Assembly (NCBI GenBank): GCA_028689545.1
Contig: JAQVCX010000012.1
Span: 1-54,452, forward strand
DNA: 54,452 nucleotides
DNA from: Parabacteroides sp.
Lineage (GTDB): Bacteria; Bacteroidota; Bacteroidia; Bacteroidales; Tannerellaceae
Direction of reading: 5' to 3'
A program made the position numbers and the translations under genes. Below, in pieces: positions 17,494 to 27,385 of the stretch (within the stretch, counting starts at the first letter, position 1; each line of letters opens with the position of its first letter). The notes beneath the pieces are model-generated. The model was given only the letters and a program-made list of their open reading frames with translations, was not told the DNA's origin and did not search any database.

Positions 17494-18585
17494 TTACTTC
17501 ATTGGGTTGTTTGTATACGGAGCCTGTTGTTGCTGCTGGTAGCCATACGGTTGCTGATATTGCTGTTGGTAACCGGGTTGCTGCGGCTGCTGATACATCG
17601 GTTGCTGCGGTTGTTGTTGCGGCTGCGCCGGCTGTTGGTAACCCATATTCACGGTCATCGCTTGCAGCAAGCGGCCGTATACTTGGTTCAACTCGGCTAG
17701 CTGGCGAGTCATCTTCTCCGTCTCGTTGCGGAATACGGAGCTATCTACCACCGATCCGTCGTACATCTCACGGATACGGCTCAAGCCACCGTTAATATGC
17801 TCGATAGACTCGATCTGCGAGCTGATGCTCTTCAACTGGATCTCATAGATCGTATTCAATCCGGATACGTTGCGGTTCAATTGCTCCATCTGGTGCACGT
17901 AACCACGAGAGTTTTGATTGATGCCATCGGAATTATCCGTGATGCTCTTATAAGAGTTCAGCAGCGTATCGGATACGTTCGTAAGCGAATTAGTCACTTG
18001 GCTGAAACGCTCCATGTGTTCGGACATGCCAGACAATTGCTCCAGATACTTTTGGGTAGCTTCCGTCAATTCCGCCATCTTGGAGATTTGCTCGGCCGCT
18101 CCGCTTAATTTCTTGATGCTCTCGGATAACTTCTTGGTATCTTCTTCCGTCACGTCCAGGTTACCCGCGATATTCAAGGAGCCACCTCTTTGCGCGTTCG
18201 CCTTAGAGGCTGCCTGCCCGACATTTATTCCCCCCGCCATCTCATCGTCTTCTACATTATCCGTAGAATTGATCATGGTAGAGATCGGCGTACCGGTGAA
18301 ATCCGGACGGTCCATCGGATTCTTCGATTTCAATACGGGGAAAACGTCTTCCCAATGATATTCCTTGTTCGGATGCTCGAACGCCGAGATAAAGAACACG
18401 ATAGACTCGGTGATCATCGCCACGAATAGGATTTGGTTGGCGTATGGTAAGTGCAATAACTTAAACAACGCGCCCAGGATTACGATGGACGCACCCCAGC
18501 TATACAAGAAGTTCAATACTCGTTTCCCTCTTTCGCTGGAGAGGAACATCTCCAATCTGTTTTTATATCTTCTATATTTTCCCAT
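17494..18585 (-). CDS. gldL: T9SS motor protein GldL/PorL with Gln-rich tail
   Basis: The 363-residue protein has two membrane helices in its N-terminal 65 residues (FLYSWGASIVILGALFKLLH, then a second helix with the conserved Glu in ITESIVFFISAFEHP). A cytoplasmic coiled-coil part follows (LSESIKKLSGAAEQISKMAE). GldL is the proton-channel part of the T9SS motor. The last 50 residues are Gln/Pro/Tyr-rich (for example QPQQQPQQPMYQQPQQP), making the protein longer than the roughly 215-310 residues usual elsewhere. This tail has no assigned role. Confidence 0.95.
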   Translation of the reverse strand: MGKYRRYKNRLEMFLSSERGKRVLNFLYSWGASIVILGALFKLLHLPYANQILFVAMITESIVFFISAFEHPNKEYHWEDVFPVLKSKNPMDRPDFTGTPISTMINSTDNVEDDEMAGGINVGQAASKANAQRGGSLNIAGNLDVTEEDTKKLSESIKKLSGAAEQISKMAELTEATQKYLEQLSGMSEHMERFSQVTNSLTNVSDTLLNSYKSITDNSDGINQNSRGYVHQMEQLNRNVSGLNTIYEIQLKSISSQIESIEHINGGLSRIREMYDGSVVDSSVFRNETEKMTRQLAELNQVYGRLLQAMTVNMGYQQPAQPQQQPQQPMYQQPQQPGYQQQYQQPYGYQQQQQAPYTNNPMK

Positions 18586-18635
18586 CGTCGTATTGTCGTC
18601 TTAAATAATTCATAATTCAAAATTCATAATTCTTA

Positions 18636-20063
18636 TCATTTCTTCCCCTTGGAACGAGAGAATCCTATTTGGGTACGTGCGCAACGGAAACCAATGTAAG
18701 AACGGTTCTCGTTCTGGAACTCGAAGGTACGCATGTCCGAACGGATAAATTGCGAGACATCTTTCCATGAACCGCCTCGCACTACTTTCTTCTTCACGGC
18801 GTAGGGATCGTTCTTGGCGGCGTTGTATCGCAGATCCGGGTTCATGTCGCTCATTTGGCTCGGGCCGGATTCGGAGTAAGACGTGGAAGTCCATTCCGCC
18901 ACGTTGCCTGCCATATCGTATAACCCGAACTCATTCGGGGCGAAAGAGCCTACACGAGACGTAATCAAATGACCATCCTCCGTATAATTACCTTTGCCCG
19001 GCTTGAAGTTACCCAAGAAGCAACCTTTGCTGTCTTGAAGCTCGTCGGTAGACCACGGGAACTTATTCTCGTTCTTGCCTGTACGGGCGGCATATTCCCA
19101 TTCTCCCTCGGACGGAAGGCGGAACGGCTCTATCAATTGTCCTGGTGGCAAGCTCAACGATTCTTTGTATAGATTCGTGCGCCATACGCAGAAGGAGCTC
19201 GCTTGTTCCCAAGAAACACCTACTACGGGATAATCATCGTAACCCGGATGAGAGAAATACATGCGGGTATATGGCTCGTTGTACGCGTTCTTGAAATCGT
19301 TCACCCAGCAATTCTCGTCCGGGTAGATATTGACGATACGGGTATTCAAGAAATCCCATTCGTTGCTTAGCGGGCGGGTGATCGTCTCGTTGATTACACG
19401 TCCCTCGTCATCGATGTAGGCGGTATCCTTGGAGATCATGACGACCTCGTTCGGATCTACCTGGATATCCGTATTGCGAACCCGATCCACCGGGTTTAAT
19501 TGATTCTTGCGGAGGGCGGCGGCGGTATAGTCGTACCACTCGTATTTATAGATCATTTGCTTGGGGTCTAAACCTTTCTCTCCGGTAACGGGGTTCGTGT
19601 AATAGACGCTTTCTATCGCACGTTGCTCATCCTCGTTCGCCCGTCTCCAAGGAATCGGGCGGCTCCAGTCTAAATGCGGAGTGACAGGCTCCCCGTAACG
19701 GTCTTCCGTGATCTTGAACAGGTCGTTGCCGCCATAAGCCGGGTCCGCCAAGCGTTCACGGATGATAGAGTCTCTCACCCAATAAACAAACTGGCGATAT
19801 TTGGCGTTCGTTACCTCTGTCTGATCCATCCAGAACGCGTCGAAAGAGACCCCTTTCGTCTCCGGCATGATTCCCCACAAGGAGTCCTTGTCGGCGGGAC
19901 CCATCTCGAACGCGCCTCTTTTAACCAAGACCATTCCATACGGCGCTGGTTCATTGAACGCTACCGACCTGACACCCGTCACCTCACCGCCGGCACTCCG
20001 GAGAGATTTACCGCAGGAGGTAAGCAAGGCTACCGTTACAAGTACTAATAATACTTTTTTCAT
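18636..20063 (-). CDS. gldK: T9SS ring lipoprotein GldK/PorK
   Basis: The 475-residue lipoprotein has its lipobox in ALLTSC (Cys17). The fold is the formylglycine-generating-enzyme/sulfatase-modifying type: GAFEMGPADKD near the start, VTNAKYRQFVYW, PVVGVSWEQASSFC, RLPSEGEWEYAAR, MAGNVAEWTSTSY, VVRGGSWKD and YIGFRCAR. In T9SS the fold is structural; GldK forms the periplasmic ring with GldN, anchored to the outer membrane by its lipid. It starts 3 bases after porP. The 50-base gap before gldL contains short AATTCATAATTC repeats. Confidence 0.95.
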   Translation of the reverse strand: MKKVLLVLVTVALLTSCGKSLRSAGGEVTGVRSVAFNEPAPYGMVLVKRGAFEMGPADKDSLWGIMPETKGVSFDAFWMDQTEVTNAKYRQFVYWVRDSIIRERLADPAYGGNDLFKITEDRYGEPVTPHLDWSRPIPWRRANEDEQRAIESVYYTNPVTGEKGLDPKQMIYKYEWYDYTAAALRKNQLNPVDRVRNTDIQVDPNEVVMISKDTAYIDDEGRVINETITRPLSNEWDFLNTRIVNIYPDENCWVNDFKNAYNEPYTRMYFSHPGYDDYPVVGVSWEQASSFCVWRTNLYKESLSLPPGQLIEPFRLPSEGEWEYAARTGKNENKFPWSTDELQDSKGCFLGNFKPGKGNYTEDGHLITSRVGSFAPNEFGLYDMAGNVAEWTSTSYSESGPSQMSDMNPDLRYNAAKNDPYAVKKKVVRGGSWKDVSQFIRSDMRTFEFQNENRSYIGFRCARTQIGFSRSKGKK

Positions 20064-20066
20064 ATA

Positions 20067-21014
20067 CTATAATATACGTACACTTTTATGTCTATTTTTC
20101 CCTGTCTTCGTCTTGTTCAGCTTTAAGGCATACTTTACACATAGCTCGTGGCTGCCGCTACTTGCCCTGCCTAGGGCCGTGGTCGGGAAATCAAAGGCGT
20201 AACCGGCTTGGATACGACCTAGCTTTACGCCGAACATGATGCCCACCGATTCATTCACCCGATAGGAAAAACCACCATTAAACATCTTATTATATTCCAG
20301 CCTAGCGGTAATATCCGCGTGAAAACTTTGCATGTCTGTCAGCAAGAACACCGAGGGCTGTAATTCTATCAACGGATTCTTTAATTGAATATTGTATCCG
20401 CCCATTAAATTAAGTGAACGACCTATATAGGTATAGGCGTTCTCGTCCAGTTGAAGCTCCGGCTGGGTGATATGCGTCATGCCAAACCCGGCGTAAAACC
20501 GTTTATGGGTATAGTAAATACCGAAGTTCATATCCAATCCCATGCCGCTGACTTGTTCCACGGGGATGGCGGCATCGGTCTCTTGATGGTACTCGGACTC
20601 TACCTTTACCACCTTGCTACCGTCGAACGACTGATTGACCAAGCCGATTTGCAGACCTCCGCTCAAGGCTCCCCCGAATAATTTATACTTATAGGCGTAT
20701 TGCGCCCCTACATGCGTATTCTGGAAAAGCCCGATCGCCTCGGTAAATACGACCAATCCGACACCGTGCTTCGTCTTGCCTAGCGTGAGTGGCATATCCG
20801 CGGTGATGAAGAACGACTTGGGCGCCCCATGCACGCCGATCATTTCCAGGCGGGCGAGAGCCAATATATTCAAGTCTTCCGTAGCTCCGGCCACCGCCGG
20901 GTTATAATACGGTTTCGCCATGAAGTATTGACTTAAGCGTGCGTCATATTGCGCCCGTACGATTCCCGCGCAGGTACACAAAAGGATCAAGATCGAAAGA
21001 AGACGTCTTCTCAT
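20067..21014 (-). CDS. porP: T9SS outer-membrane protein PorP/SprF family
   Basis: The 315-residue protein has a signal peptide (up to about ACAGIVRAQ) and the start typical of the family, QYDARLSQYFMAKPYYNPAV, followed by a 14-strand beta-barrel pattern (YAGFGMTHITQPEL, FNGGFSYRVNESVGIMFGVK). PorP/SprF proteins bind the GldK/N ring and the cell-surface side. Its position as first gene of the operon matches porPKLMN of other Bacteroidales. Confidence 0.93.
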   Translation of the reverse strand: MRRRLLSILILLCTCAGIVRAQYDARLSQYFMAKPYYNPAVAGATEDLNILALARLEMIGVHGAPKSFFITADMPLTLGKTKHGVGLVVFTEAIGLFQNTHVGAQYAYKYKLFGGALSGGLQIGLVNQSFDGSKVVKVESEYHQETDAAIPVEQVSGMGLDMNFGIYYTHKRFYAGFGMTHITQPELQLDENAYTYIGRSLNLMGGYNIQLKNPLIELQPSVFLLTDMQSFHADITARLEYNKMFNGGFSYRVNESVGIMFGVKLGRIQAGYAFDFPTTALGRASSGSHELCVKYALKLNKTKTGKNRHKSVRIL

Positions 21015-21075
21015 TTAAACATTCACTTCACGTTGTAACTACAAACGCCGCAAATAGGGATAAATTGTATTTCCA

Positions 21076-21121
21076 TAAAAAAACAACGAGGCAGCGGAAT
21101 CAGATCGTTCCCCACCTCGTT
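21076..21121 (-). terminator. Rho-independent terminator after the DUF2795 gene
   Basis: On the minus strand AACGAGG (21121-21115) pairs with CCTCGTT (21091-21085), with extra pairs in GGGAACGATCTGATTCC inside. It is followed by GTTTTTTT (21084-21077). It separates the DUF2795 transcript from the T9SS operon. Confidence 0.8.
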
Positions 21122-21170
21122 CCTTTTATCTCTATAACTGTCAATCGGCAATTGTCTACTATCAACTGAA

Positions 21171-21392
21171 TTAATATTCTTCCTCGTTGAAGAAAAAGTC
21201 TTCTTTACTTGGATAATCCGGCCAGATGTCTTCCATACATTCGTAAATCTCGCCTTCATCTTCCATTTCCTGCAAATTCTCAATCACTTCTAATGGCGCG
21301 CCAGAACGTTGTGCGTAGTCAATAAGTTCATCCTTAGTCGCAGGCCAGGGCGCGTCTTCCAATTTTGAAGCCAACTCTAATGTCCAATACAT
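21171..21392 (-). CDS. DUF2795 small acidic protein
   Basis: From the ATG at 21392 it has 73 residues and begins MYWTLELASKLEDAPWPATK; an ATG 9 bases upstream is less likely. The sequence matches the DUF2795 family, which is very well conserved in Bacteroidetes, with the C-terminal DIWPDYPSKEDFFFNEEEY. It is strongly acidic and has no membrane segment. The function is unknown. It has its own terminator downstream and lies after the corrinoid adenosyltransferase gene on the same strand. Confidence 0.88.
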   Translation of the reverse strand: MYWTLELASKLEDAPWPATKDELIDYAQRSGAPLEVIENLQEMEDEGEIYECMEDIWPDYPSKEDFFFNEEEY

Positions 21393-21463
21393 AGCTGTCA
21401 AGTATTAATAACCGTCGAAACGGTTGGGTTCTCTATTTTCCCGCGAAAATATGGTTTTATTTA

Positions 21464-22027
21464 TTATACGCAAGTATAATTCCAAATAATTTCTTCACCA
21501 TTATTGTTTATGCATTCTTTTCGTGCTAAAACGAAGAAATAATCCGATAAACGGTTCATTAATTTCAGTACCGGCTCCTCCACGGGGCAATTCTCGGCCA
21601 GGCGATAGATCTGTCGCTCGGCACGGCGGCAGACGGTACGGCAGACGTGGGCGAGGGCGGCCGAACGGCATCCTCCCGGCAGGATGAACGCGCGCATCTT
21701 CGGTAGCTCATTGTCCAAGCGGTCTATCTCCTGCTCGATGCGCTCGATGCTCTCGGGCGTTACCTTGCTCTCGATCTTCAATTCCGTGGTCTCTTGATCC
21801 GTGGCCAGGTAAGAACCGATCGTGAATAGCTTATGTTGGATGAATGATAAGAAATCGGTGTCTTTCTCATCATCCAAGGCCGTGATTAATAATCCGATAA
21901 AGGAGTTCAGCTCATCTATGGTTCCATAGCTCTCGATCCGCTCGTGCGCTTTCGACACTCGTTGCCCACCTACCAGTGAAGTGGTCCCTTTATCGCCTGT
22001 TCCGGTATAGATAATACTCTTCTTCAT
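21464..22027 (-). CDS. PduO-type cob(I)alamin adenosyltransferase
   Basis: The 187-residue protein from the ATG at 22027 starts [20 protein letters not shown], the ATP-binding start of PduO-type enzymes. It also has [13 protein letters not shown] and a helical end with [10 protein letters not shown] and LNRLSDYFF-like [14 protein letters not shown]. It moves the adenosyl group of ATP to cob(I)alamin, making coenzyme B12. A longer frame to 22099 exists but overlaps the upstream methyltransferase and lacks family similarity. The start lies 20 bases after the methyltransferase stop. Confidence 0.93.
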   Translation of the reverse strand: MKKSIIYTGTGDKGTTSLVGGQRVSKAHERIESYGTIDELNSFIGLLITALDDEKDTDFLSFIQHKLFTIGSYLATDQETTELKIESKVTPESIERIEQEIDRLDNELPKMRAFILPGGCRSAALAHVCRTVCRRAERQIYRLAENCPVEEPVLKLMNRLSDYFFVLARKECINNNGEEIIWNYTCV

Positions 22028-22046
22028 ATTTGACTTGTTTTGAATC

Positions 22047-22838
22047 CTAAAAGTAAACAATATAATCTCGTTTGTGCAATTTCTTATTGAATAAAACAAT
22101 CCCTAGCGAGTAAAGGTCTAAAGTGACCGTCACCTCCGGGCATGCGCAGATCTCTTCCCAAAGTTCACGCATCTTACGGCTCGCCTTGATTCCCTCGAAA
22201 ACGAATACCGTATCGTTGTGCGCGTGTTTCATACATTCATTAAACAGCCAGAGGTTGTTATGTTGTTCATATAGCGTATTGAAAAAAACAAAATCTAAGC
22301 TATTTATATCCTGTAAGGCTTGGGGAAGCAAATCCTTGTAATTACCGATACGCAAATCGATGGGATTACGTCCCTCTTTAGCGAATGCTTGACGGGCGAT
22401 CGTGGCGAATTCCGGCACGTTTTCCAAGGCGATACAATTCAATCCCGTGGCATAGGAGGTCAGATATAAGGTGGACAACCCCATCGTGGTTCCTATCTGG
22501 AGGATATTGCCGGACTTGAAATAGTTTGTCAGACGGAACAATAAAGCGCCATGCTTGGGCTGGATAGCTTCCCGTTTCACGATCTCGCCGATGGAGCGGG
22601 TCTTCTGTTTCCCCTTGTTCTGCCGGTCCGGATAGGTAATCTCTCCTTCCTTGAATAATAATTGCTTGCGTAAAAGCTCTATATCATAGAAACTATAATA
22701 GGAGCATTTTTCCTCGATGACCTTCGTTATGAGGTTAAAAACGAAAGGCGAATGTACTCCGAATCCTTTACGGTAGCGGATGCTGCGGTACAAGAGCGAT
22801 CCTTTTCGTAATGTATTAACCTTTTGTATGATCTGCAT
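22047..22838 (-). CDS. SAM-dependent (O-)methyltransferase-like protein
   Basis: The 263-residue protein has an N-terminal helical part ([13 protein letters not shown]) and a Rossmann methyltransferase core. It has [20 protein letters not shown] in the SAM-binding position, [19 protein letters not shown] as the acidic second strand, and [13 protein letters not shown] at motif III. It resembles class I O-methyltransferases, but the usual GxGxG is replaced by GTTMG, as in the COMT-like group. Substrate unknown. It probably shares a transcript with the adenosyltransferase gene. Confidence 0.75.
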   Translation of the reverse strand: MQIIQKVNTLRKGSLLYRSIRYRKGFGVHSPFVFNLITKVIEEKCSYYSFYDIELLRKQLLFKEGEITYPDRQNKGKQKTRSIGEIVKREAIQPKHGALLFRLTNYFKSGNILQIGTTMGLSTLYLTSYATGLNCIALENVPEFATIARQAFAKEGRNPIDLRIGNYKDLLPQALQDINSLDFVFFNTLYEQHNNLWLFNECMKHAHNDTVFVFEGIKASRKMRELWEEICACPEVTVTLDLYSLGIVLFNKKLHKRDYIVYF

Positions 22839-22885
22839 TTGCTTGCGATTTGCCGCGAACTTACATAAAAAACGGCAATTAATGC

Positions 22886-24226
22886 TTAATAACTCGCCTT
22901 TTCCGCTTCCGGACGGATATAGGTTAATATCTGTCCGCTTAGTTGAAGCAGGGTAATCTCACAGATCTTGGTGGAATATTCCGCCACGGAAAGGCGCTCC
23001 TCCGCTTCCAGCAGGCTGTTTTGCGCCTCACGCAATTCGATGCCGGACAATTCTCCGAGTTTATAGCGGTCGATGGCGATCCGGTAGTTCTCTTGGGCGG
23101 CTACGAGGTTCTCTTTCTCCAGGCTCCACAGGTCGAGGTTGTTCTTATAGGCCATCCAGAAGTTGCTCATGGCCGCACGCAGGGCAAGTTCCAGTTCTTG
23201 GGTACGCAATTGTTTGTTCTCTATTTGGATGCGGGCGTTGCGTTGCTCGCGTTTCCGGTTGAGACCGTCGAAGAGGCTCATACCGATGGTTACGCCGTAA
23301 TTAAGGCCCAGCCGTTGTTGGAGGTCGTAATTACCCACTTCCGTCCAGTTCGCCGTATAGCCGTAGCCTGCGTTTAGCTTGACATAGGGATAATAGCGGC
23401 TTTTTACCTTTTTGTAATCAAGCTCGGACAACGTCTGGTTCTTTTGGGCGATCAAGAGGGAGGCGTTGGTTTCGAGGGTATTCTTCCATAGATCCACCTC
23501 GTCGAGGAAGGGGTTCGGGTAGATCAGGGAGTCCTTGATCTGGATTTCTTCCTCTACATTATTTAATGCCATCAATTCGTTCAGGCGGATACGGGAGGTA
23601 TGCACTACCTCCAATTGGTTTAATACCTTGGAACTATCCGAGTTGAAATCCACTTGAGCCTGTTGCAAGTCCAGACGGGACATGGAGCCGATATAATACC
23701 GTTCCTCCACGATCCGTAAACGCTCTTTGGAAAGATCCAGGGTGGAGCGGAGGTTACGCAGGCGGATTTTCTGCCGGATCAGGTTGTAATACTCGCTGGA
23801 AAGGTTGGCTACGAAATCCTCGATGGTCATGCGGGTGTTCAACTCGCCCATTCGCTGTAGTTCCTTCAAGCGCGCGTATTCGGCTTGGATGCCGAAACCG
23901 TCGAAAACCGTCCAGTTAACGTTCAGTCCGACGTTGCCCGTCTCGCTGTTTATACCATTTGCCTTCTCGATCGATCCGTCTTGCAGGCTGTTACGGTTGT
24001 TGTTGCTGTTTCCGCTGAATCCGCCGCTCATATCTACGGTAGGCAGATAACCGGCGTTTCCCGGGGTGGCGTTATTGTCGTTGATCTGTTGCTCGTTGCG
24101 GATGATACGGATGGAGTAGTTCCGCTCCAATCCGGTTTCGATACACCGTTTCAGATCGAATGGTTGCTGCGCCTCCGCTATAAAGAGAGAAGAGAAGGCA
24201 AATAATAAGGTATATACGTTCTTCAT
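22886..24226 (-). CDS. TolC-family outer-membrane efflux protein
   Basis: The 446-residue protein from the ATG at 24226 (signal peptide LLFAFSSLFIAEAQ) has two outer-membrane-efflux repeats: LKRCIETGLERNYSIRIIRN, VFDGFGIQAEYARLKEL, IVEERYYIGSMSRLDLQQAQ, and in the second half FDGLNRKREQRNARIQIEN and DRYKLGELSGIELREAQNSL. It should form the channel for the RND pump encoded just upstream. A longer frame to 24277 would run into the palindromic element and is not credible. The gene is separated from the pump gene by that element. Confidence 0.93.
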   Translation of the reverse strand: MKNVYTLLFAFSSLFIAEAQQPFDLKRCIETGLERNYSIRIIRNEQQINDNNATPGNAGYLPTVDMSGGFSGNSNNNRNSLQDGSIEKANGINSETGNVGLNVNWTVFDGFGIQAEYARLKELQRMGELNTRMTIEDFVANLSSEYYNLIRQKIRLRNLRSTLDLSKERLRIVEERYYIGSMSRLDLQQAQVDFNSDSSKVLNQLEVVHTSRIRLNELMALNNVEEEIQIKDSLIYPNPFLDEVDLWKNTLETNASLLIAQKNQTLSELDYKKVKSRYYPYVKLNAGYGYTANWTEVGNYDLQQRLGLNYGVTIGMSLFDGLNRKREQRNARIQIENKQLRTQELELALRAAMSNFWMAYKNNLDLWSLEKENLVAAQENYRIAIDRYKLGELSGIELREAQNSLLEAEERLSVAEYSTKICEITLLQLSGQILTYIRPEAEKASY

Positions 24227-24243
24227 AAATCTATATTTTATGT

Positions 24244-24343
24244 AGTTGTAGAGACGGGGCGTGCCCCGTCTCATCACATGCTGATGGTATTATTAGTTAC
24301 CATTTTGAGGGGATGAGACGGGGCACGCCCCGTCTCTACAACT
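24244..24343. repeat. REP-like triple-palindrome element, copy 2
   Basis: It has the same plan as the element at 14697-14794: 22-base palindromic arms at 24251-24272 and 24315-24336, a central ATGGT/ACCAT hairpin, and outer pairing AGTTGTA/TACAACT. Arm start-to-start distance is 64 in both copies. The arm core here is GGGGC/GCCCC instead of GCAGC/GCTGC, and both arms changed together. It sits between the RND pump stop and the tolC start, inside the operon, where it could lower or stabilise part of the message. Confidence 0.8.
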
Positions 24344-27300
24344 AGGTGTTTTGTTTTTTCCGGTTGGTGGATATAAATGAATACATGGCCGGTACGATAA
24401 ACAGGGTCAAGAAGGTGGATACCAGCATGCCGCCTACTACCGCTACGCCCATGGCGATACGTCCTTGGGCACCCTCGCCCGTAGCGTATACCAACGGTAC
24501 CAAACCGAGGATGGTGGATACGCTCGTCATCAAGATCGGGCGCAGGCGCTGGGTAGCGGACGAACGGATCGCTTCCGGCAAACTAAGTCCCGACTCTTGC
24601 CGCTGGTTGGCAAATTCCACGATCAAGATTCCGTTCTTCGCCACCAAACCAATCAACATAATGATACCGATCTGGCTGAATATATTCATCGTGATATCCG
24701 AATAACTCATGAACATCAGCGCGCCAGCGATAGCCAAAGGCACGGTGAACATGACGACCAACGGATCCTTGAAACTCTCGAATTGGGCGGCCAATACCAA
24801 ATAGATCATCAGCAAGGCCAAGATCATGGCGAACATCAAGCTGGAGGAACTCTCGCGGAACTCTTTCGACTCGCCGGAAAGGGCGGTACGGAAGCTACCA
24901 TCCAGCACCTCCGAGGCGATACGATCCATCTCGTCCAGACCATCGCCGATCGTGTATCCCTTATTCAATCCGCTGGAAACCGTAGCCGATACGAAACGGT
25001 TATAGCGATACAATTGGGGCGGCGCTACGTTTTCCGTAACCTTGACCAAGTTATCCAACTGGATCATTTCCCCATTATTGCTACGTATATAGATCGACTT
25101 TAAATCGATGGGCGTATTTCGTTGTTGGCGGTTGATCTCGCCCAATATCTGGTATTGCTTACCGTTCATGTAGAAATAGCCCATACGCTGTCCGCTCAAC
25201 GCGTATTGCAAGGTCTGGGCGATATTCCGGGTGCTGACACCCAATAAGGAAGCCTTGTCTCGGTCGATCTCGATACGTGCCTCCGGCTTGGTGAAGCGCA
25301 AGTTCACGTCCGCCATCTGGAAGATCGGGCTCTCGTTCACCTTCTGCATAAAGGCGGGCAGGAACTCCTGCAACTTATCCAGATTGGGGGCTTGCAATAC
25401 ATATTGCACGGGCATACCGCCCCGGCGTCCGCCGAAGGTAGACTGTTGTTGTACGAAGGCGCGGGCCAAGGTCTCTTTGCGTATCTCGCGGGAGAAGATC
25501 TCTGCGATCTCCATCTGCGTGCGCTCCCGTTCCTTGATGTCGCTTAATATGAGGTTGATTGAGCCTCCCCCTTCCCACGAACGGGTCATGATGGATTGCT
25601 TCTCGGGAGCGATGGAGTCGGCTATTTGCTCGATACGGTCCGCGTAGTCGCGGATAAACTCGAAGGTAGCGCCTTCCGGTCCGCGCATATTCACGGAGAT
25701 CATGGAACGGTCTTCCAGCGGGGATAACTCGGAGCGAATGTTCTTCCAGAAGTACCCGATCGAACCGAACAGGAGGATTACGATTGGGATCGCCCATAGC
25801 TTATGCCCCAAGAATGCGTTCAACGATTGAGCGTAGATCCTATTCAGGCCCTCAAAGAACGGATCGGTCTTCCGGTAGAACCAGTTTTTCTTCTTTCTCT
25901 TCTTTAATAACTTGGTAGCCAACATCGGTGTAAACGTAAGGGCCACAAAAGAAGAGATGGCCACCGAACCGGCGATCACAATACTGAACTCCTTGAATAA
26001 TCGTCCCGTCATACCTTCCATAAACACGATCGGCAAGAATACGGAGATCAAGGTGATCGTGGTAGATACCACGGCGAAGAAGATCTCTTTCGATCCTTCG
26101 ATACCCGCCTCCTTCGGCGACATGCCTTTCTCTATACGTACATATATATTTTCAGCCACCACGATCGCGTCGTCTACCACCAGACCGACCGAGAGCACGA
26201 CCGCCAACATCGTCAATACGTTGATGGAGAATCCGGATATATACATCACGAAGAATGCGCCCGCCAGCGATACGGGGATGACGACGACGGGAACCAGCGT
26301 GACCCGCCAGTCGCGGAGGAACAAGAAGATAATCAATACCACCAATAGGAAAGCCTCGTAGATCGTCTGCTGTACCTCGCCGATAGAGGCCCGGATAAAG
26401 CGGGTGTTGTCATACATCATCTCGACGGTGACATCTTCCGGCAAGTCCTTTTGTAATTGCTCGATACGCTTGTAGGCCTCGTCGGCTATCTCGATATGGT
26501 TCGCTCCCGGTTGGGGGATGATAACGGTCATGACCATCGGCTCGCCGTTCTTCTTTAACATACTGCGCAAGTCCTCGGGCGCTACTTCCGCACGCCCTAT
26601 ATCGCAGAAGCGCACGATATTGTTGTTGTCCTCCTTTATGATCAGGTCGTTGAACTCTTTCGCCGTATGCATCAATCCCAAGGTACGGATGGATAAGGAG
26701 ATCGTATTTCCCTCGATACTACCGGAGGGAAGCTCCACGTTCTCGTTATCGACGGCGTTCTTCACGTCCATCGGGGTCACTCCGTAACCCGCCATCTTGA
26801 TCGGGTCCAGCCATAGGCGCATGGAATATCGCTTTTGTCCCCAGATATCCACGCCACTCACGTTCTCGATGGTCTGCAAGCGCTCTTTCACCGTTAGCTC
26901 GGCGATCTCGCTTAGCTCCATCAACGAGCGTTTATTGCTCCGGATGGCGATCTGCATGATCGGGGAGGCATCGGCATCGGCTTTCGATACCGTGGGCGGG
27001 TCGCAGTCGCGGGGCAGGTAGCGTTGGGCACGAGATACCTTATCGCGTACGTCGTTCGCCGCCGTCTCCATATCTACGGATAGCTCGAACTCTACCGTGA
27101 TGCGGCTGCTGCCTTGGCTACTCACGCTGCTCAATGAGCGGATACCCGGGATGCCGTTGATATTCTGCTCCAACGGCTCGGTGATCTGGTTCATGATCAC
27201 GTCGGCGTTCGCTCCGGGATAAGATACGTTGACCGAGATAATCGGCTGGTCTACGCTCGGGAACTCCCGGACGCCAAGGAACCGGTAACCGATAAAGCCG

Positions 27301-27374
27301 AACAGGAGGATGACCAGCATCATCACTGTCGAGAGTACGGGCCGGTTTATACTGGTTTCTGAAATATTTGCCAT
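24342..27374 (-). CDS. RND multidrug efflux pump (AcrB/MexB family)
   Basis: The 1010-residue protein has the twelve-helix plan of HAE1 RND pumps. Recognised parts are SINRPVLSTVMMLVILLFG at the N-terminus, the helix-4 proton-relay region NVLTMLAVVLSVGLVVDDAI with Asp-Asp, FLPIVFMEGMTGRLFKEFS, and LIGLVAKNGILIVEFANQ near the end. It exports lipophilic compounds from the periplasm and inner membrane using the proton gradient. It is the middle gene of an MFP-RND-TolC set and starts 11 bases after the adaptor gene. Its substrates cannot be told from sequence. Confidence 0.95.
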   Translation of the reverse strand: MANISETSINRPVLSTVMMLVILLFGFIGYRFLGVREFPSVDQPIISVNVSYPGANADVIMNQITEPLEQNINGIPGIRSLSSVSSQGSSRITVEFELSVDMETAANDVRDKVSRAQRYLPRDCDPPTVSKADADASPIMQIAIRSNKRSLMELSEIAELTVKERLQTIENVSGVDIWGQKRYSMRLWLDPIKMAGYGVTPMDVKNAVDNENVELPSGSIEGNTISLSIRTLGLMHTAKEFNDLIIKEDNNNIVRFCDIGRAEVAPEDLRSMLKKNGEPMVMTVIIPQPGANHIEIADEAYKRIEQLQKDLPEDVTVEMMYDNTRFIRASIGEVQQTIYEAFLLVVLIIFLFLRDWRVTLVPVVVIPVSLAGAFFVMYISGFSINVLTMLAVVLSVGLVVDDAIVVAENIYVRIEKGMSPKEAGIEGSKEIFFAVVSTTITLISVFLPIVFMEGMTGRLFKEFSIVIAGSVAISSFVALTFTPMLATKLLKKRKKKNWFYRKTDPFFEGLNRIYAQSLNAFLGHKLWAIPIVILLFGSIGYFWKNIRSELSPLEDRSMISVNMRGPEGATFEFIRDYADRIEQIADSIAPEKQSIMTRSWEGGGSINLILSDIKERERTQMEIAEIFSREIRKETLARAFVQQQSTFGGRRGGMPVQYVLQAPNLDKLQEFLPAFMQKVNESPIFQMADVNLRFTKPEARIEIDRDKASLLGVSTRNIAQTLQYALSGQRMGYFYMNGKQYQILGEINRQQRNTPIDLKSIYIRSNNGEMIQLDNLVKVTENVAPPQLYRYNRFVSATVSSGLNKGYTIGDGLDEMDRIASEVLDGSFRTALSGESKEFRESSSSLMFAMILALLMIYLVLAAQFESFKDPLVVMFTVPLAIAGALMFMSYSDITMNIFSQIGIIMLIGLVAKNGILIVEFANQRQESGLSLPEAIRSSATQRLRPILMTSVSTILGLVPLVYATGEGAQGRIAMGVAVVGGMLVSTFLTLFIVPAMYSFISTNRKKQNT

Positions 27375-27385
27375 CGTTCTTCTCC

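Noticed and set aside
17520-17640. Independent DNA repeat in the gldL 3' end
   Set aside because: The CAG/TTG-like repetition is explained by the Gln/Pro-rich coding sequence of the GldL tail.
22028-22099. Upstream extension of the corrinoid adenosyltransferase
   Set aside because: The extra 24 residues overlap the methyltransferase gene and precede the conserved family start.
24227-24277. Upstream extension of the TolC-family gene
   Set aside because: The extension is encoded by the palindromic repeat; the ATG at 24226 gives a proper signal peptide.
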